Part shown: piece after piece, positions 5,231-11,516 of the stretch
Position numbering within the stretch: position 1 is the stretch's first letter
Layout: each line of letters opens with the position of its first letter
NCBI GenBank assembly: GCA_026396355.1
Contig: JAPLWY010000101.1
Location: forward strand, 1 to 12,384
DNA from: Microcaldota archaeon
GTDB taxonomy: Archaea; Micrarchaeota; Micrarchaeia; Anstonellales; Anstonellaceae
DNA: 12,384 bases
Reading direction: 5' to 3'
The notes under the pieces: model-generated
Seen by the model: the letters and a program-made list of their open reading frames with translations, nothing else
The model's database searches: none
Told to the model about the DNA's origin: nothing
Position numbers and translations under genes: made by a program

Positions 5231-5241
5231 ACTTTTATTAG
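5231..5241. promoter_or_regulatory. Single TATA element between divergent leaderless genes
   Basis: ACTTTTATTAG is centred at about 5236. The plus-strand ATG at 5264 is 28 bp away and the minus-strand GTG at 5211 is 25 bp away. No other AT-rich box lies in the 52-bp gap, so one TATA element appears to serve both genes. Confidence 0.6.
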
Positions 5242-5263
5242 GCTTTCATGCGAATTGGGCACC

Positions 5264-5557
5264 ATGTATCTCAAAACCCATCCAACCCCCCAAGGAAGCA
5301 TGGTGGCGGTCTGCGATTCGGAGCTTATAGGCAAGGTGCTCTCAGACAAGAAAAGGCATCTTGACCTAGCGGCTTACGCCAGCTTTTACCAGGGAAAAAA
5401 GGCAACTGCCTCCCAGGTGGCATCTGCGCTTCGCAAGGCGCAAAACGCCAACCTGGTCGGGAAAAAGGCCCTCAAGGCCGCAAAGCGCGCAGGAATCGAC
5501 ATTTCCTCTGCAATTGAAATAGGCGGCATTCCGCACCTTCAGGCATACGGGCTCTAA
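5264..5557 (+). CDS. DUF424 family archaeal protein, 97 aa
   Basis: The product has the layout of the archaeal DUF424 family (PF04242): an opening strand (MYLKTHPTPQGSMVAVCD), the AVCDSELIGK segment at 15-24, NANLVG at 61-66 and a closing GIPHLQ near residue 89. Family length is about 95-100 aa, so the protein is complete. The function of DUF424 is not established to my knowledge. ATG 5264 is chosen over a TTG at 5255 because family members start directly at this strand and the TATA element lies 28 bp upstream, giving a leaderless message. It is transcribed away from the lipoprotein gene; 102 bp separate it from the ACT-domain pair, which has its own TATA. Confidence 0.85.
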   Translation: MYLKTHPTPQGSMVAVCDSELIGKVLSDKKRHLDLAAYASFYQGKKATASQVASALRKAQNANLVGKKALKAAKRAGIDISSAIEIGGIPHLQAYGL

Positions 5558-5617
5558 GTCTTGCCGCACCAATGCCTGCTGCGGATTTTGGCAGTTCGTC
5601 GTTCGCCGATGGCATCA

Positions 5618-5630
5618 CAATATAATATTT
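5618..5630 (+). promoter_or_regulatory. TATA box of the ACT-domain gene pair
   Basis: CAATATAATATTT is the most AT-rich stretch in the gap and lies about 35 bp before ATG 5660, consistent with a leader of about 8 nt. It probably drives both ACT genes, which are only 25 bp apart. Confidence 0.6.
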
Positions 5631-5659
5631 GCCCCTGACAGACTTAAAGTGGGATTAGC

Positions 5660-6055
5660 ATGAAACAGTTAACCATTGTGATGGATGACCGCGTGGGCCT
5701 TCTTGCCGACCTTTCATACATACTTGGAAAGGCGAAAATCAACATCGAAGCGGTTTCAGTCGAGGTCTACGCAGGCAAGGGCATAATCAACATAGTGGTC
5801 AAGGACGAGAAAAAGGCAACTTTGCTTCTCAAGGCGAACGGCTACAATCTTTTGTCCACCGACATGATAATCATCAAGCTCAAGGACGAGCCAGGCGCGC
5901 TCTCCGCAATCTCAAAAAAGCTGCAGGTCGCTAAAATCAACATCGAGAACCTCTACATATTGGTGAGGGGCGACGGCTACTGCGTGGATGCGCTCAAAGT
6001 GGACAAGCCGGCAAAGGCAAAAAAAGTGCTTGCCAATTACCTGGTAAAGGCGTAA
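5660..6055 (+). CDS. Tandem ACT-domain protein 1, 131 aa
   Basis: Two ACT domains fill the protein: residues 1-68 (MKQLTIVMDDRVGLLADLSY, then INIEAVSVEV and INIVVKDEKKA) and 69-131 (IIIKLKDEPGALSAISKKL, then INIENLYILV and DALKVDKPAKA). The second has the classic D-x-P-G-x-L turn at 76-81, where ACT domains bind amino acids; the first has DRVGLLADL in the same position. There is no enzymatic or DNA-binding domain, so it is a stand-alone ACT protein, likely an amino-acid sensor acting on partner proteins. Its target is not visible. A second copy follows 25 bp downstream, in what is likely one operon. Confidence 0.88.
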   Translation: MKQLTIVMDDRVGLLADLSYILGKAKINIEAVSVEVYAGKGIINIVVKDEKKATLLLKANGYNLLSTDMIIIKLKDEPGALSAISKKLQVAKINIENLYILVRGDGYCVDALKVDKPAKAKKVLANYLVKA

Positions 6056-6080
6056 CATCAAGGCTTAAGGGGCGATTTTC

Positions 6081-6500
6081 ATGAAAAGCATAACCGTAGT
6101 TGCAGAAGACAGGGTCGGGCTTCTTGCCGACATATCCTACATTCTTGGCTCCTCGCACATAAATATCGAATCACTCTCGGTCATAGTGCAGAGCACGACC
6201 AGCATGGTCAACATCACAGTAAAAGACGAGAAGCGCGCAACCGACCTGCTGCGGAAAAACGGCTTCAAAGTTCTCGAGTCTGAAATGCTCCTGGTCAAGA
6301 TAAAAAACGAGCCGACCCAGATGGCGGCATTCACCGCAAAACTCTCTTCCAACAAGATAAGCATTGTCTCAATGCACCCTCTTGCCAAGCAGGGCGGATA
6401 CGACACATTCGCACTCAAGGTGGATCATATCGCAAAAGCAAAACGCGTGCTGTCCACCTACTTGGTCGAGTTGGGCTCCGAGAAGAGCCATGCCATTTAG
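6081..6500 (+). CDS. Tandem ACT-domain protein 2, 139 aa
   Basis: A paralogue of the preceding gene: residues 1-60 are very similar (EDRVGLLADISYILG; INIESLSV; VNITVKDEKRATDLL), so the pair arose by tandem duplication. In the second ACT domain the binding turn is altered: DEPGAL at 76-81 of protein 1 is NEPTQM here, losing the glycine that usually contacts the ligand. This domain may have become structural while the first keeps binding. The C-terminal tail ELGSEKSHAI is extra. The leader carries GGGGCGA shortly before ATG 6081. The TAG stop at 6498-6500 overlaps the stop of the convergent reverse-strand gene. Confidence 0.87.
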   Translation: MKSITVVAEDRVGLLADISYILGSSHINIESLSVIVQSTTSMVNITVKDEKRATDLLRKNGFKVLESEMLLVKIKNEPTQMAAFTAKLSSNKISIVSMHPLAKQGGYDTFALKVDHIAKAKRVLSTYLVELGSEKSHAI

Positions 6501-7417
6501 GAAATTTCGATTTGGCAGCCTGATTTCAGGCGCGCCCCCGATTTTTTCAGCCTTTCATCTATTTCCTGCTCGCCTGCGCCCTGCTTTTTCATTTGAGAGG
6601 CGATTTTCACAATTTCCTCCACTTTCTCATAATTCTGGTAAACAGCATCTCCAGCCGCCTTTGCCTCTTCCTTTTCCCTCTCAAGTCGCAAAAGCGCCTC
6701 TTTTTGCAGCTTCAGCCTGTCTTCCAAGCCCGCAACTCTCCCGCGCGCAGAAATTTCAGCCGCGCTTTCCTTTTTCACATTCGCGTAATAGTAATCAGCC
6801 ATTTCCGAGAAAGTGCCAAACTTCCTGCCTCCAGCCTCGGCGCTGCATGAGTAGGAAACCGGCTCGCCCAACTCATTCCCCTGCACGCAAAAGCCGATTT
6901 GCTGGGGCTTTTTCAATTCAAATGTTGTTGCTTTTGGGTAGGAGTATTTTTCGTACCTGGCTATCCTTCTTCCGCCAGCCTCGTCAACCTGCAGGCAGGC
7001 GATTATTTTCCCATCCTCGCCGACCAGTATGGCATTTCCCTTGCGGAAAAGCTCGAATATCAATTTTTCCTTGGAGCGCGTCTCAATTTCCACTATCCTG
7101 TCAGTCCCGTACTGAGCTATTGTTTGCGCTGTTTTTCCCTCGATGTTTTTCCGCAGGCAGGCAATGAACCCGTCTGGCGCCTCGGTTGCGGCAAGCTTTT
7201 GCCGGGTCAGATGGAACCTCACCCCCGGCTCAAACAGCAATTCCTCCGCGCCTATCTTGAAAAGAAGAATCCCCTCTTCAGTTTTTCTCACCTTTGCCAC
7301 TCGCTTTCCTGAAAGCGCGGCAAGCTCGGCAATTGAAAAGGACAGGTCCACTCCGCTCATTTTCTGCATGGGAAAATTCGCGCCTCCAATGCTAATATAG
7401 CTTGCCCTGCCCTTCAT
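6497..7417 (-). CDS. RqcH/NEMF-like protein, NFACT-N plus coiled coil only, 306 aa
   Basis: Residues ~20-165 match the NFACT-N domain of RqcH/NEMF/Rqc2: an opening SGVDLSFSIAELAALSGKRV, then RVAKVRKTEEGILLFKIG, then TDRIVEIET at 105-113. The D-R pair at 106-107 corresponds to the residues needed for C-terminal tailing by RqcH. A basic/acidic coiled coil follows (about 225-258), then NYEKVEEIVKIASQMKKQG. Archaeal homologues are about 600-700 aa and continue into NFACT-R (DUF814); this one stops right after the first coiled-coil arm, with no remnant before 6497. It is thus split or truncated. Role: peptide-bearing 50S ribosome rescue. ATG 7417 overlaps the upstream stop (ATGA), implying coupling; M20 is an alternative start. 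Confidence 0.8.
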   Translation of the reverse strand: MKGRASYISIGGANFPMQKMSGVDLSFSIAELAALSGKRVAKVRKTEEGILLFKIGAEELLFEPGVRFHLTRQKLAATEAPDGFIACLRKNIEGKTAQTIAQYGTDRIVEIETRSKEKLIFELFRKGNAILVGEDGKIIACLQVDEAGGRRIARYEKYSYPKATTFELKKPQQIGFCVQGNELGEPVSYSCSAEAGGRKFGTFSEMADYYYANVKKESAAEISARGRVAGLEDRLKLQKEALLRLEREKEEAKAAGDAVYQNYEKVEEIVKIASQMKKQGAGEQEIDERLKKSGARLKSGCQIEIS

Positions 7418-7800
7418 CGCCGCCCTTTCTTCATGCCTGCGATTTCCCTCTCGAGCCTGGCTATCTCGCGCCGTATGTCAACAGGGTCGGTTTCCTGCTT
7501 CTCATTCTGGTGGATGTAGTCTGCGTCAGTTTCAGGCTTCCTTACCGTGACGTAGCCCTTGGGCGCATATTTGAGCGCCTCCTGGTATTTCCTGAGCGCA
7601 TGCTCCTTGTTCTGTATCTCTTCCTGCAAGTCAGCGCCAATCATGCTTTCCACAAGCCTTGCGCTTTTCACGCACTCCTCGGCTTTTTTCATGCCGTCTT
7701 TCTGGGCCTTTGGCTTCTGCTTCAGCACAGGCACAACTGATGCAAGGTCCATCATCCCTTTTTGGGGCTTTTGCGCAGGCGCAGCTTCAAAAACAGGCAT
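7414..7800 (-). CDS. Small coiled-coil protein co-transcribed with the RqcH-like gene, 128 aa
   Basis: ATG 7800 has GGTGG five bases upstream (7805-7809). The frame stays open 17 codons further back, but that part would cross the promoter. The protein starts with an Ala/Pro/Gln-rich segment (MPVFEAAPAQKPQKG) and is then highly charged and helical: KKAEECVKSARLVESMIGADLQEEIQNKEHALRKYQEALKY is written here only as its positions, about residues 37-77. The C-terminal helix IRREIARLEREIAGMKKGRR is a likely coiled coil. I recognise no family. Its stop overlaps the start of the RqcH-like gene in ATGA, so the two proteins are probably made together; a partnership in ribosome quality control is an inference from position only. 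Confidence 0.7.
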   Translation of the reverse strand: MPVFEAAPAQKPQKGMMDLASVVPVLKQKPKAQKDGMKKAEECVKSARLVESMIGADLQEEIQNKEHALRKYQEALKYAPKGYVTVRKPETDADYIHQNEKQETDPVDIRREIARLEREIAGMKKGRR

Positions 7801-7830
7801 GTTTCCACCTCTTGTCATCTGGCAGCAAGC

Positions 7831-7841
7831 GTTTATAGCAT
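7831..7841. promoter_or_regulatory. Single TATA element between ahcY and the reverse operon
   Basis: GTTTATAGCAT reads TTTATAG on the plus strand and CTATAAA on the minus strand. It is centred ~35 bp from both start codons (7870 plus, 7800 minus), and no second TATA is visible in the 69-bp gap. The plus transcript would start near 7861 and the minus transcript near 7810. Confidence 0.6.
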
Positions 7842-7869
7842 TATCCTGCAAAATTCCAGCGTGATTGTT

Positions 7870-9156
7870 ATGTCCAAAATAAAGGATTCCACTCTTGCGG
7901 CAAAGGGGAAGGCTGAGCTTTCCTGGGCGCGCGCCAACATGCCTGTGCTTGCCCAGATAAGGAAAAGGTTTGAAAAGGAAAAGCCCTTTTCAGGCTTGAC
8001 CATCTCGGTTGCTCTTCACCTCGAGAAAAAGACCGGCGTGCTGCTTGAAACACTATCTGCAGGCGGCGCCAAAGTGCTTGCCTCCTCCTGCAACCCCCTT
8101 ACCACAAACGATGCAACTGCGGCGGCGCTTGCAAAAGGGGGGAAAATGGAAATTTTCGCCTGGGCAGGGCAGACGAATGACGAGTATTATTTCTGCCTGA
8201 ATTCGGTTCTTGACGGAAAGCCAGACATTGTGATTGATGACGGGTGCGACTTGATAGGATTGCTTCACTCTTCTAGGAAAGAAGGGCTGCCAAAAATAAT
8301 CGGCGCCTGCGAGGAAACAACTACCGGCATAACGCGCCTGGTGGCAATGCAAAAGGCAGGAAAGCTGCTGTTTCCTGTCTTCGCAGTGAATAATGCCTAC
8401 TCAAAATTCCTGCTTGACAACCAATTCGGCACCGCGCAATCCACTGTGGAGGCGATTTGCCGCGCCACCAACACTATACTTGCAGGCAAAACCGTGGTGA
8501 TTGCAGGCTTTGGCTGGTGCGGAAGAGGGGTTGCCTCGCGCATGAAGAGCATGGGCGCCAATGTCATAGTGGTTGAAATAGACGGCACATTAGGGCCTCA
8601 CGAATCCGGCCTGCAGCGCGCGCTTTCCGCCCTTTACGACGGCTACCGCGTGATGGCAATGCAGGACGCTGCAAAGCAGGGCGACATATTCGTAACTGCA
8701 ACAGGCAACAAGGGCGTGATTGGGAAAGAGCACTTTCCCTTGATGAAAAGCGGGGCAATACTTTGCAACACCGGGCACTTCAATGTGGAAATAGACGAGC
8801 CAATTCTTCGTTCTGCCTCAAAGCGCGTTTTCGAGGTAAAAGACAACATAGTGGGCTACGAGCAAAAGGACGGGCGCATTCTTTACCTTCTTTCAGAGGG
8901 CAGGCTGGTCAACCTGGCGCAGCCCTCAGGGCAAGGGCATCCCATTGAGATAATGGACGGCAGCTTTGCTCTCCAGGCCCTTTGCTGCGAGCTTATCGCC
9001 TCCTCGCGCAAGAAGATGGCTGCCGGGGTGCACAGCGTGCCCAAAGAGGTGGACGACTCGGTCGCGCGCCTAATACTTGCCTCAAAGGGAATAACCCTCC
9101 AAAAGCCCTCTGCAGAGCAGCAAAAGTATGCTGAAAGCTTTGATGAGGGCACTTGA
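7870..9156 (+). CDS. ahcY: S-adenosylhomocysteinase (SAH hydrolase)
   Basis: This NAD-dependent enzyme splits S-adenosylhomocysteine into adenosine and homocysteine, removing the product that inhibits methyltransferases. The 428-aa length is that of the shorter archaeal form. Visible landmarks are VALHLEKKTG (H50), SSCNPLTTNDATAAAL (72-87), IDDGCDL (122-128), EETTTG (148-153), SKFLLDNQFG with the K179 and D183-N184 catalytic set, the NAD-binding GFGWCGRG (213-220) followed by acidic VVEIDG, ATGNKGVI (277-284) and NTGHFNVEID (300-309). No key residue appears missing. ATG 7870 is preferred because family proteins begin just before this KDSTLAAKG segment; GTG 7861, exactly 26 bp after the TATA centre, would add three residues and give a leaderless start. 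It stands alone, divergent from the RqcH-like operon. Confidence 0.97.
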   Translation: MSKIKDSTLAAKGKAELSWARANMPVLAQIRKRFEKEKPFSGLTISVALHLEKKTGVLLETLSAGGAKVLASSCNPLTTNDATAAALAKGGKMEIFAWAGQTNDEYYFCLNSVLDGKPDIVIDDGCDLIGLLHSSRKEGLPKIIGACEETTTGITRLVAMQKAGKLLFPVFAVNNAYSKFLLDNQFGTAQSTVEAICRATNTILAGKTVVIAGFGWCGRGVASRMKSMGANVIVVEIDGTLGPHESGLQRALSALYDGYRVMAMQDAAKQGDIFVTATGNKGVIGKEHFPLMKSGAILCNTGHFNVEIDEPILRSASKRVFEVKDNIVGYEQKDGRILYLLSEGRLVNLAQPSGQGHPIEIMDGSFALQALCCELIASSRKKMAAGVHSVPKEVDDSVARLILASKGITLQKPSAEQQKYAESFDEGT

Positions 9157-9275
9157 GCGCGCGGGCACGCATTTTCCCTCCTCTCTACTGTACGCGTTCG
9201 AAGGAAAGCCTTCCGCAACCTATTAATACCTTTTCCAGTTTAACCGTACTTTGCCTTTTCAATAGCGCGCACTAT

Positions 9276-9308
9276 GCGTGTATATTACATTATAGTAATG
9301 TTTCACGC
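9276..9308. promoter_or_regulatory. Nested inverted repeat upstream of the SSB gene
   Basis: ACATTA (9287-9292) and TAATGT (9296-9301) form a perfect palindrome around TAG. Around them GCGTG (9276-9280) pairs with CACGC (9304-9308). The TATATTA at 9281-9287 inside it could be the TATA box for the gene at 9346. A TATA embedded in a palindrome is a plausible repressor operator, which is inference. Confidence 0.45.
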
Positions 9309-9345
9309 GCATGCGCCTGCTTGGAAGGCTCAAATTGGAGATGGT

Positions 9346-9636
9346 ATGATGAAAATCAGCGAACTTAAGGCGGGAACGGGCAATGCCAGCATCGAGGCCG
9401 AGGTAGTGAGCATGGAAGAGGCTCGCGACGTAATGGGCAAATTCGGCAAGCGCCTGCGCGTGGCATCTGCAACGCTCAAGGACGACTCCGGCGAGATAGT
9501 GCTTTCGCTTTGGAACGATGACGCGGACAAGTACGCCCAGGGCGACAAGATAAAGATAACCGACGGCTGGGTCTCCGAGTACAAGGGGCAGCTCCGCATC
9601 TCCGCAGGGAGAAGCGGCAAGATCGAGAAGATCTAA
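9346..9636 (+). CDS. Single-stranded DNA-binding protein, single OB-fold (Sulfolobus SSB/SOSS-B type)
   Basis: At 96 aa the protein is one OB-fold: strands at NASIEAEVVSMEEAR, LRVASATLKDDSGEIVLSLW (residues 37-56), DKIKITDGWVSEYKG (67-81) and QLRISAGRSGKIEKI. The D-D/E-(T/S)-G-x-(I/V)-x-L-(T/S)-L-W core and the K-I-x-x-(A/G)-W-x-x-x-(F/Y)-K-G-Q segment are those of Sulfolobus SSB and human SOSS-B. W56, W75 and Y79 are the likely base-stacking aromatics. It lacks the flexible acidic C-terminal tail of crenarchaeal SSBs and any zinc finger, so it is a minimal form. It would protect single-stranded DNA or RNA. GGAG at 9337-9340 precedes two consecutive ATGs, 9346 and 9349; either could be the start. 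Confidence 0.88.
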   Translation: MMKISELKAGTGNASIEAEVVSMEEARDVMGKFGKRLRVASATLKDDSGEIVLSLWNDDADKYAQGDKIKITDGWVSEYKGQLRISAGRSGKIEKI

Positions 9637-9679
9637 GGCCTTCCCGCGCAGTGCTGCTACCCAGTAGCGCTTGCGCATA

Positions 9680-9694
9680 TTTTTTATATTTTTT
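9680..9694 (+). promoter_or_regulatory. TATA region of the thermosome gene
   Basis: TTTTTTATATTTTTT is the strongest AT-rich box before the chaperonin. Transcription from about 9715 would leave a leader near 80 nt, long for this window, containing GGG...CCC pairing at 9748-9762 and the GGTGG ribosome site at 9784-9788. Confidence 0.55.
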
Positions 9695-9704
9695 CAATTT
9701 CATT

Positions 9705-9716
9705 TTCCAAATGGAA
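9705..9716. promoter_or_regulatory. Inverted repeat at the thermosome transcription start
   Basis: TTCCA (9705-9709) and TGGAA (9712-9716) flank AA as a perfect palindrome, within a weaker 28-bp imperfect palindrome spanning about 9693-9720. It lies just downstream of the TATA region, where an archaeal heat-shock repressor would block initiation. The regulator is not identified. Confidence 0.4.
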
Positions 9717-9793
9717 TTTGACTGAAGGGAAACTAAAGGGAAAACGGGTGCACGCCCTCCCGATTCTTCGTGACGATAACAAAGGTGGTATGT

Positions 9794-11437
9794 ATGGCTA
9801 AGAATCTAGAAGGACAACAAATCATGATCCTCCCGGAAGGGAGCAACCGCATACTGGGGCGCGACGCGCAGCGCTCCAACATTGCCGTGGCTTACGCCGT
9901 GGCGAACATAGTGCGCACCACGCTTGGGCCCAAGGGAATGGACAAGATGCTGGTTTCCGACCTTGGCGACATTGTGATCACCAACGACGGGGCGACCATC
10001 CTCGAAGAGATGAATGTGGAGCACCCTGCCGCAAAGATAATGGTGGAAATAGCCAAGACCCAGGACAAGGAAGTGGGCGACGGCACAACTACTGCTGTAA
10101 TGCTTGCAGGCATGCTCCTGAAGAAAGCAGGCGATTTGCTTGACCAGGACATACACGCCTCCACAATCGTGAAAGGCTATGACCTGGCGGCAAAGAAGTC
10201 CACTGAAATACTGGGCAAGCTTTCAACCAAAGTGGACATCAAGGACACTGCAATCCTCGAGAAAATCGCCTCGATTGCAATGGGCAGCAAATCCATTGGG
10301 GTTGGCGCAAGCAAGGACAACCTTGCCAAGCTCGTGGTAAAGGCAGTCACGCAGGTTGCCGAGAAGAAGGACAATCTCTACACGGTTGATCATGAGCTCA
10401 TCAAGATAGAGAAGAAGGCAGGCGGAGACATAAACGACACTGCGCTCATCTCTGGAGTGCTGGTGGACAAGGAAATAGTCCACTCCGGCATGCCGAAGAA
10501 CATCAAGAACGCAAAAATCGCGCTTGTTGACTGCGCGCTTGAAATAGAAAAAACCGAAGTGGACGCAAAAATTGAGATTACTTCGCCCGAGCAGATGCAG
10601 GCATTCCTTGCACAAGAAGAGAAAATGCTGAAAGACATGGTGGAGAAGATTGCAGTCACTGGTGCCAATGTCGTATTCTGCCAGAAGGGCATTGACGATG
10701 TTGCACAGCACTACCTCAACAAGAAGGGAATTTCAGCGGTTCGCCGCGTCAAGAAGTCCGACATGGAGAAGCTTGCGCGCGCAACCGGCGGGAAGATGGC
10801 CACCACGCTTGATGATTTGTCCGCAAAAGACCTTGGGTTCGCAGGCGATGTGAACGAAAAGTCCATTGCAGGCGAGAAGATGGTGTTTGTGGAGAACTGC
10901 AAGGACGCAAAGTCAGTCACAATATTCGTCCGCGCCTCGACCGAGCACGTGGTTTCGGAAGGCGAGCGCGCAATAGTTGACGCAATCGGCGCAGTCTCAT
11001 CTGCAGTGGAGGACGGCAGGTATGTAACCGGCGGAGGCTCGACTGAACTGGAGCTTTCAATGCAGCTTGGCAAGTACGCAACCGAGATAGGCGGCCGCGA
11101 GCAGCTCGCAATACAGGCTTTTGCCGAGGCACTCGAAACAGTTCCGCGCACCCTTGCCGAGAACACAGGCATGGATGCCATTGACGTTTTAGTGTCGCTC
11201 CGCTCCAAGCACAAGAAGGAGGACGGATTGCACTTTGGCGTGGATGTCTACGCATCGGCAATCGCGGACATGAAGGCGCTTGGCGTCTACGAGCCCCTCA
11301 AGGTGAAGACGCAGGCAATCGCATCAGCTTACGAGGCAGCAAAGATGCTTCTCCGCATTGATGACATGATTGCCTCCAAAGGCAAGTCCGGCGGAATGCC
11401 TCCGGGCGGGCCAGGCGGCATGGGCGGCGACTACTAA
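9794..11437 (+). CDS. Thermosome subunit (group II chaperonin, Cpn60/TCP-1)
   Basis: The protein folds proteins with ATP in a double-ring cytosolic cage. It is 547 aa, full length for the family. Landmarks from the N-terminus are TLGPKGMDKMLV (43-54), ITNDGATILEEM (62-73) and the ATP-binding GDGTTTAVMLAGMLL (95-109) in the equatorial domain, then an apical domain with a charged helical protrusion, GGGSTELELSMQLGKYA on return, NTGMDAIDVLVSL, and the glycine/methionine tail GGMPPGGPGGMGGDY that lines the cavity. ATG 9794 is chosen because GGTGGT is 4-9 bases upstream; an ATG-like ACG/ATG frame before it has no ribosome site. Only one subunit gene is seen here, so the ring may be homo-oligomeric or use another gene elsewhere. 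It has its own promoter and terminator. Confidence 0.97.
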   Translation: MAKNLEGQQIMILPEGSNRILGRDAQRSNIAVAYAVANIVRTTLGPKGMDKMLVSDLGDIVITNDGATILEEMNVEHPAAKIMVEIAKTQDKEVGDGTTTAVMLAGMLLKKAGDLLDQDIHASTIVKGYDLAAKKSTEILGKLSTKVDIKDTAILEKIASIAMGSKSIGVGASKDNLAKLVVKAVTQVAEKKDNLYTVDHELIKIEKKAGGDINDTALISGVLVDKEIVHSGMPKNIKNAKIALVDCALEIEKTEVDAKIEITSPEQMQAFLAQEEKMLKDMVEKIAVTGANVVFCQKGIDDVAQHYLNKKGISAVRRVKKSDMEKLARATGGKMATTLDDLSAKDLGFAGDVNEKSIAGEKMVFVENCKDAKSVTIFVRASTEHVVSEGERAIVDAIGAVSSAVEDGRYVTGGGSTELELSMQLGKYATEIGGREQLAIQAFAEALETVPRTLAENTGMDAIDVLVSLRSKHKKEDGLHFGVDVYASAIADMKALGVYEPLKVKTQAIASAYEAAKMLLRIDDMIASKGKSGGMPPGGPGGMGGDY

Positions 11438-11442
11438 GCCAA

Positions 11443-11471
11443 TTTCTTCTTTTCATTTTTTCTTCTTCCCC
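11443..11471 (+). terminator. T-rich terminator of the thermosome gene
   Basis: Directly after the TAA at 11435-11437 there is a run of T-rich sequence with TTTT and TTTTTT blocks and almost no purines, typical of archaeal intrinsic termination. No hairpin precedes it. Confidence 0.6.
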
Positions 11472-11486
11472 TAGCTTTTCCGCTGC

Positions 11487-11495
11487 AAATATATT
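11487..11495 (+). promoter_or_regulatory. TATA box of the secreted-protein gene
   Basis: AAATATATT is centred 26 bp before ATG 11517, which would make the message leaderless. No ribosome site lies between. Confidence 0.6.
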
Positions 11496-11516
11496 GCTAC
11501 GCCCGGAAAATGCTCC

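Noticed and set aside
5564..5590. Terminator hairpin after DUF424 (CCGCA/TGCGG)
   Set aside because: The stem is only 5 bp with a long loop and is followed by just four T; too weak to call.
6364..7167. Long plus-strand open frame of 267 codons opposite the RqcH-like gene
   Set aside because: Its translation is a Pro/Ser/Phe/Arg-rich mirror of the reverse-strand gene, with no ribosome site or domain; the reverse frame has the NFACT-N motifs.
7801..7869. SAH riboswitch before ahcY
   Set aside because: The plus-strand leader is at most about ten bases, too short for any riboswitch.
10711..11214. Minus-strand open frame inside the thermosome gene
   Set aside because: Antisense shadow of a highly biased, well-conserved gene; no start signal or recognisable product.
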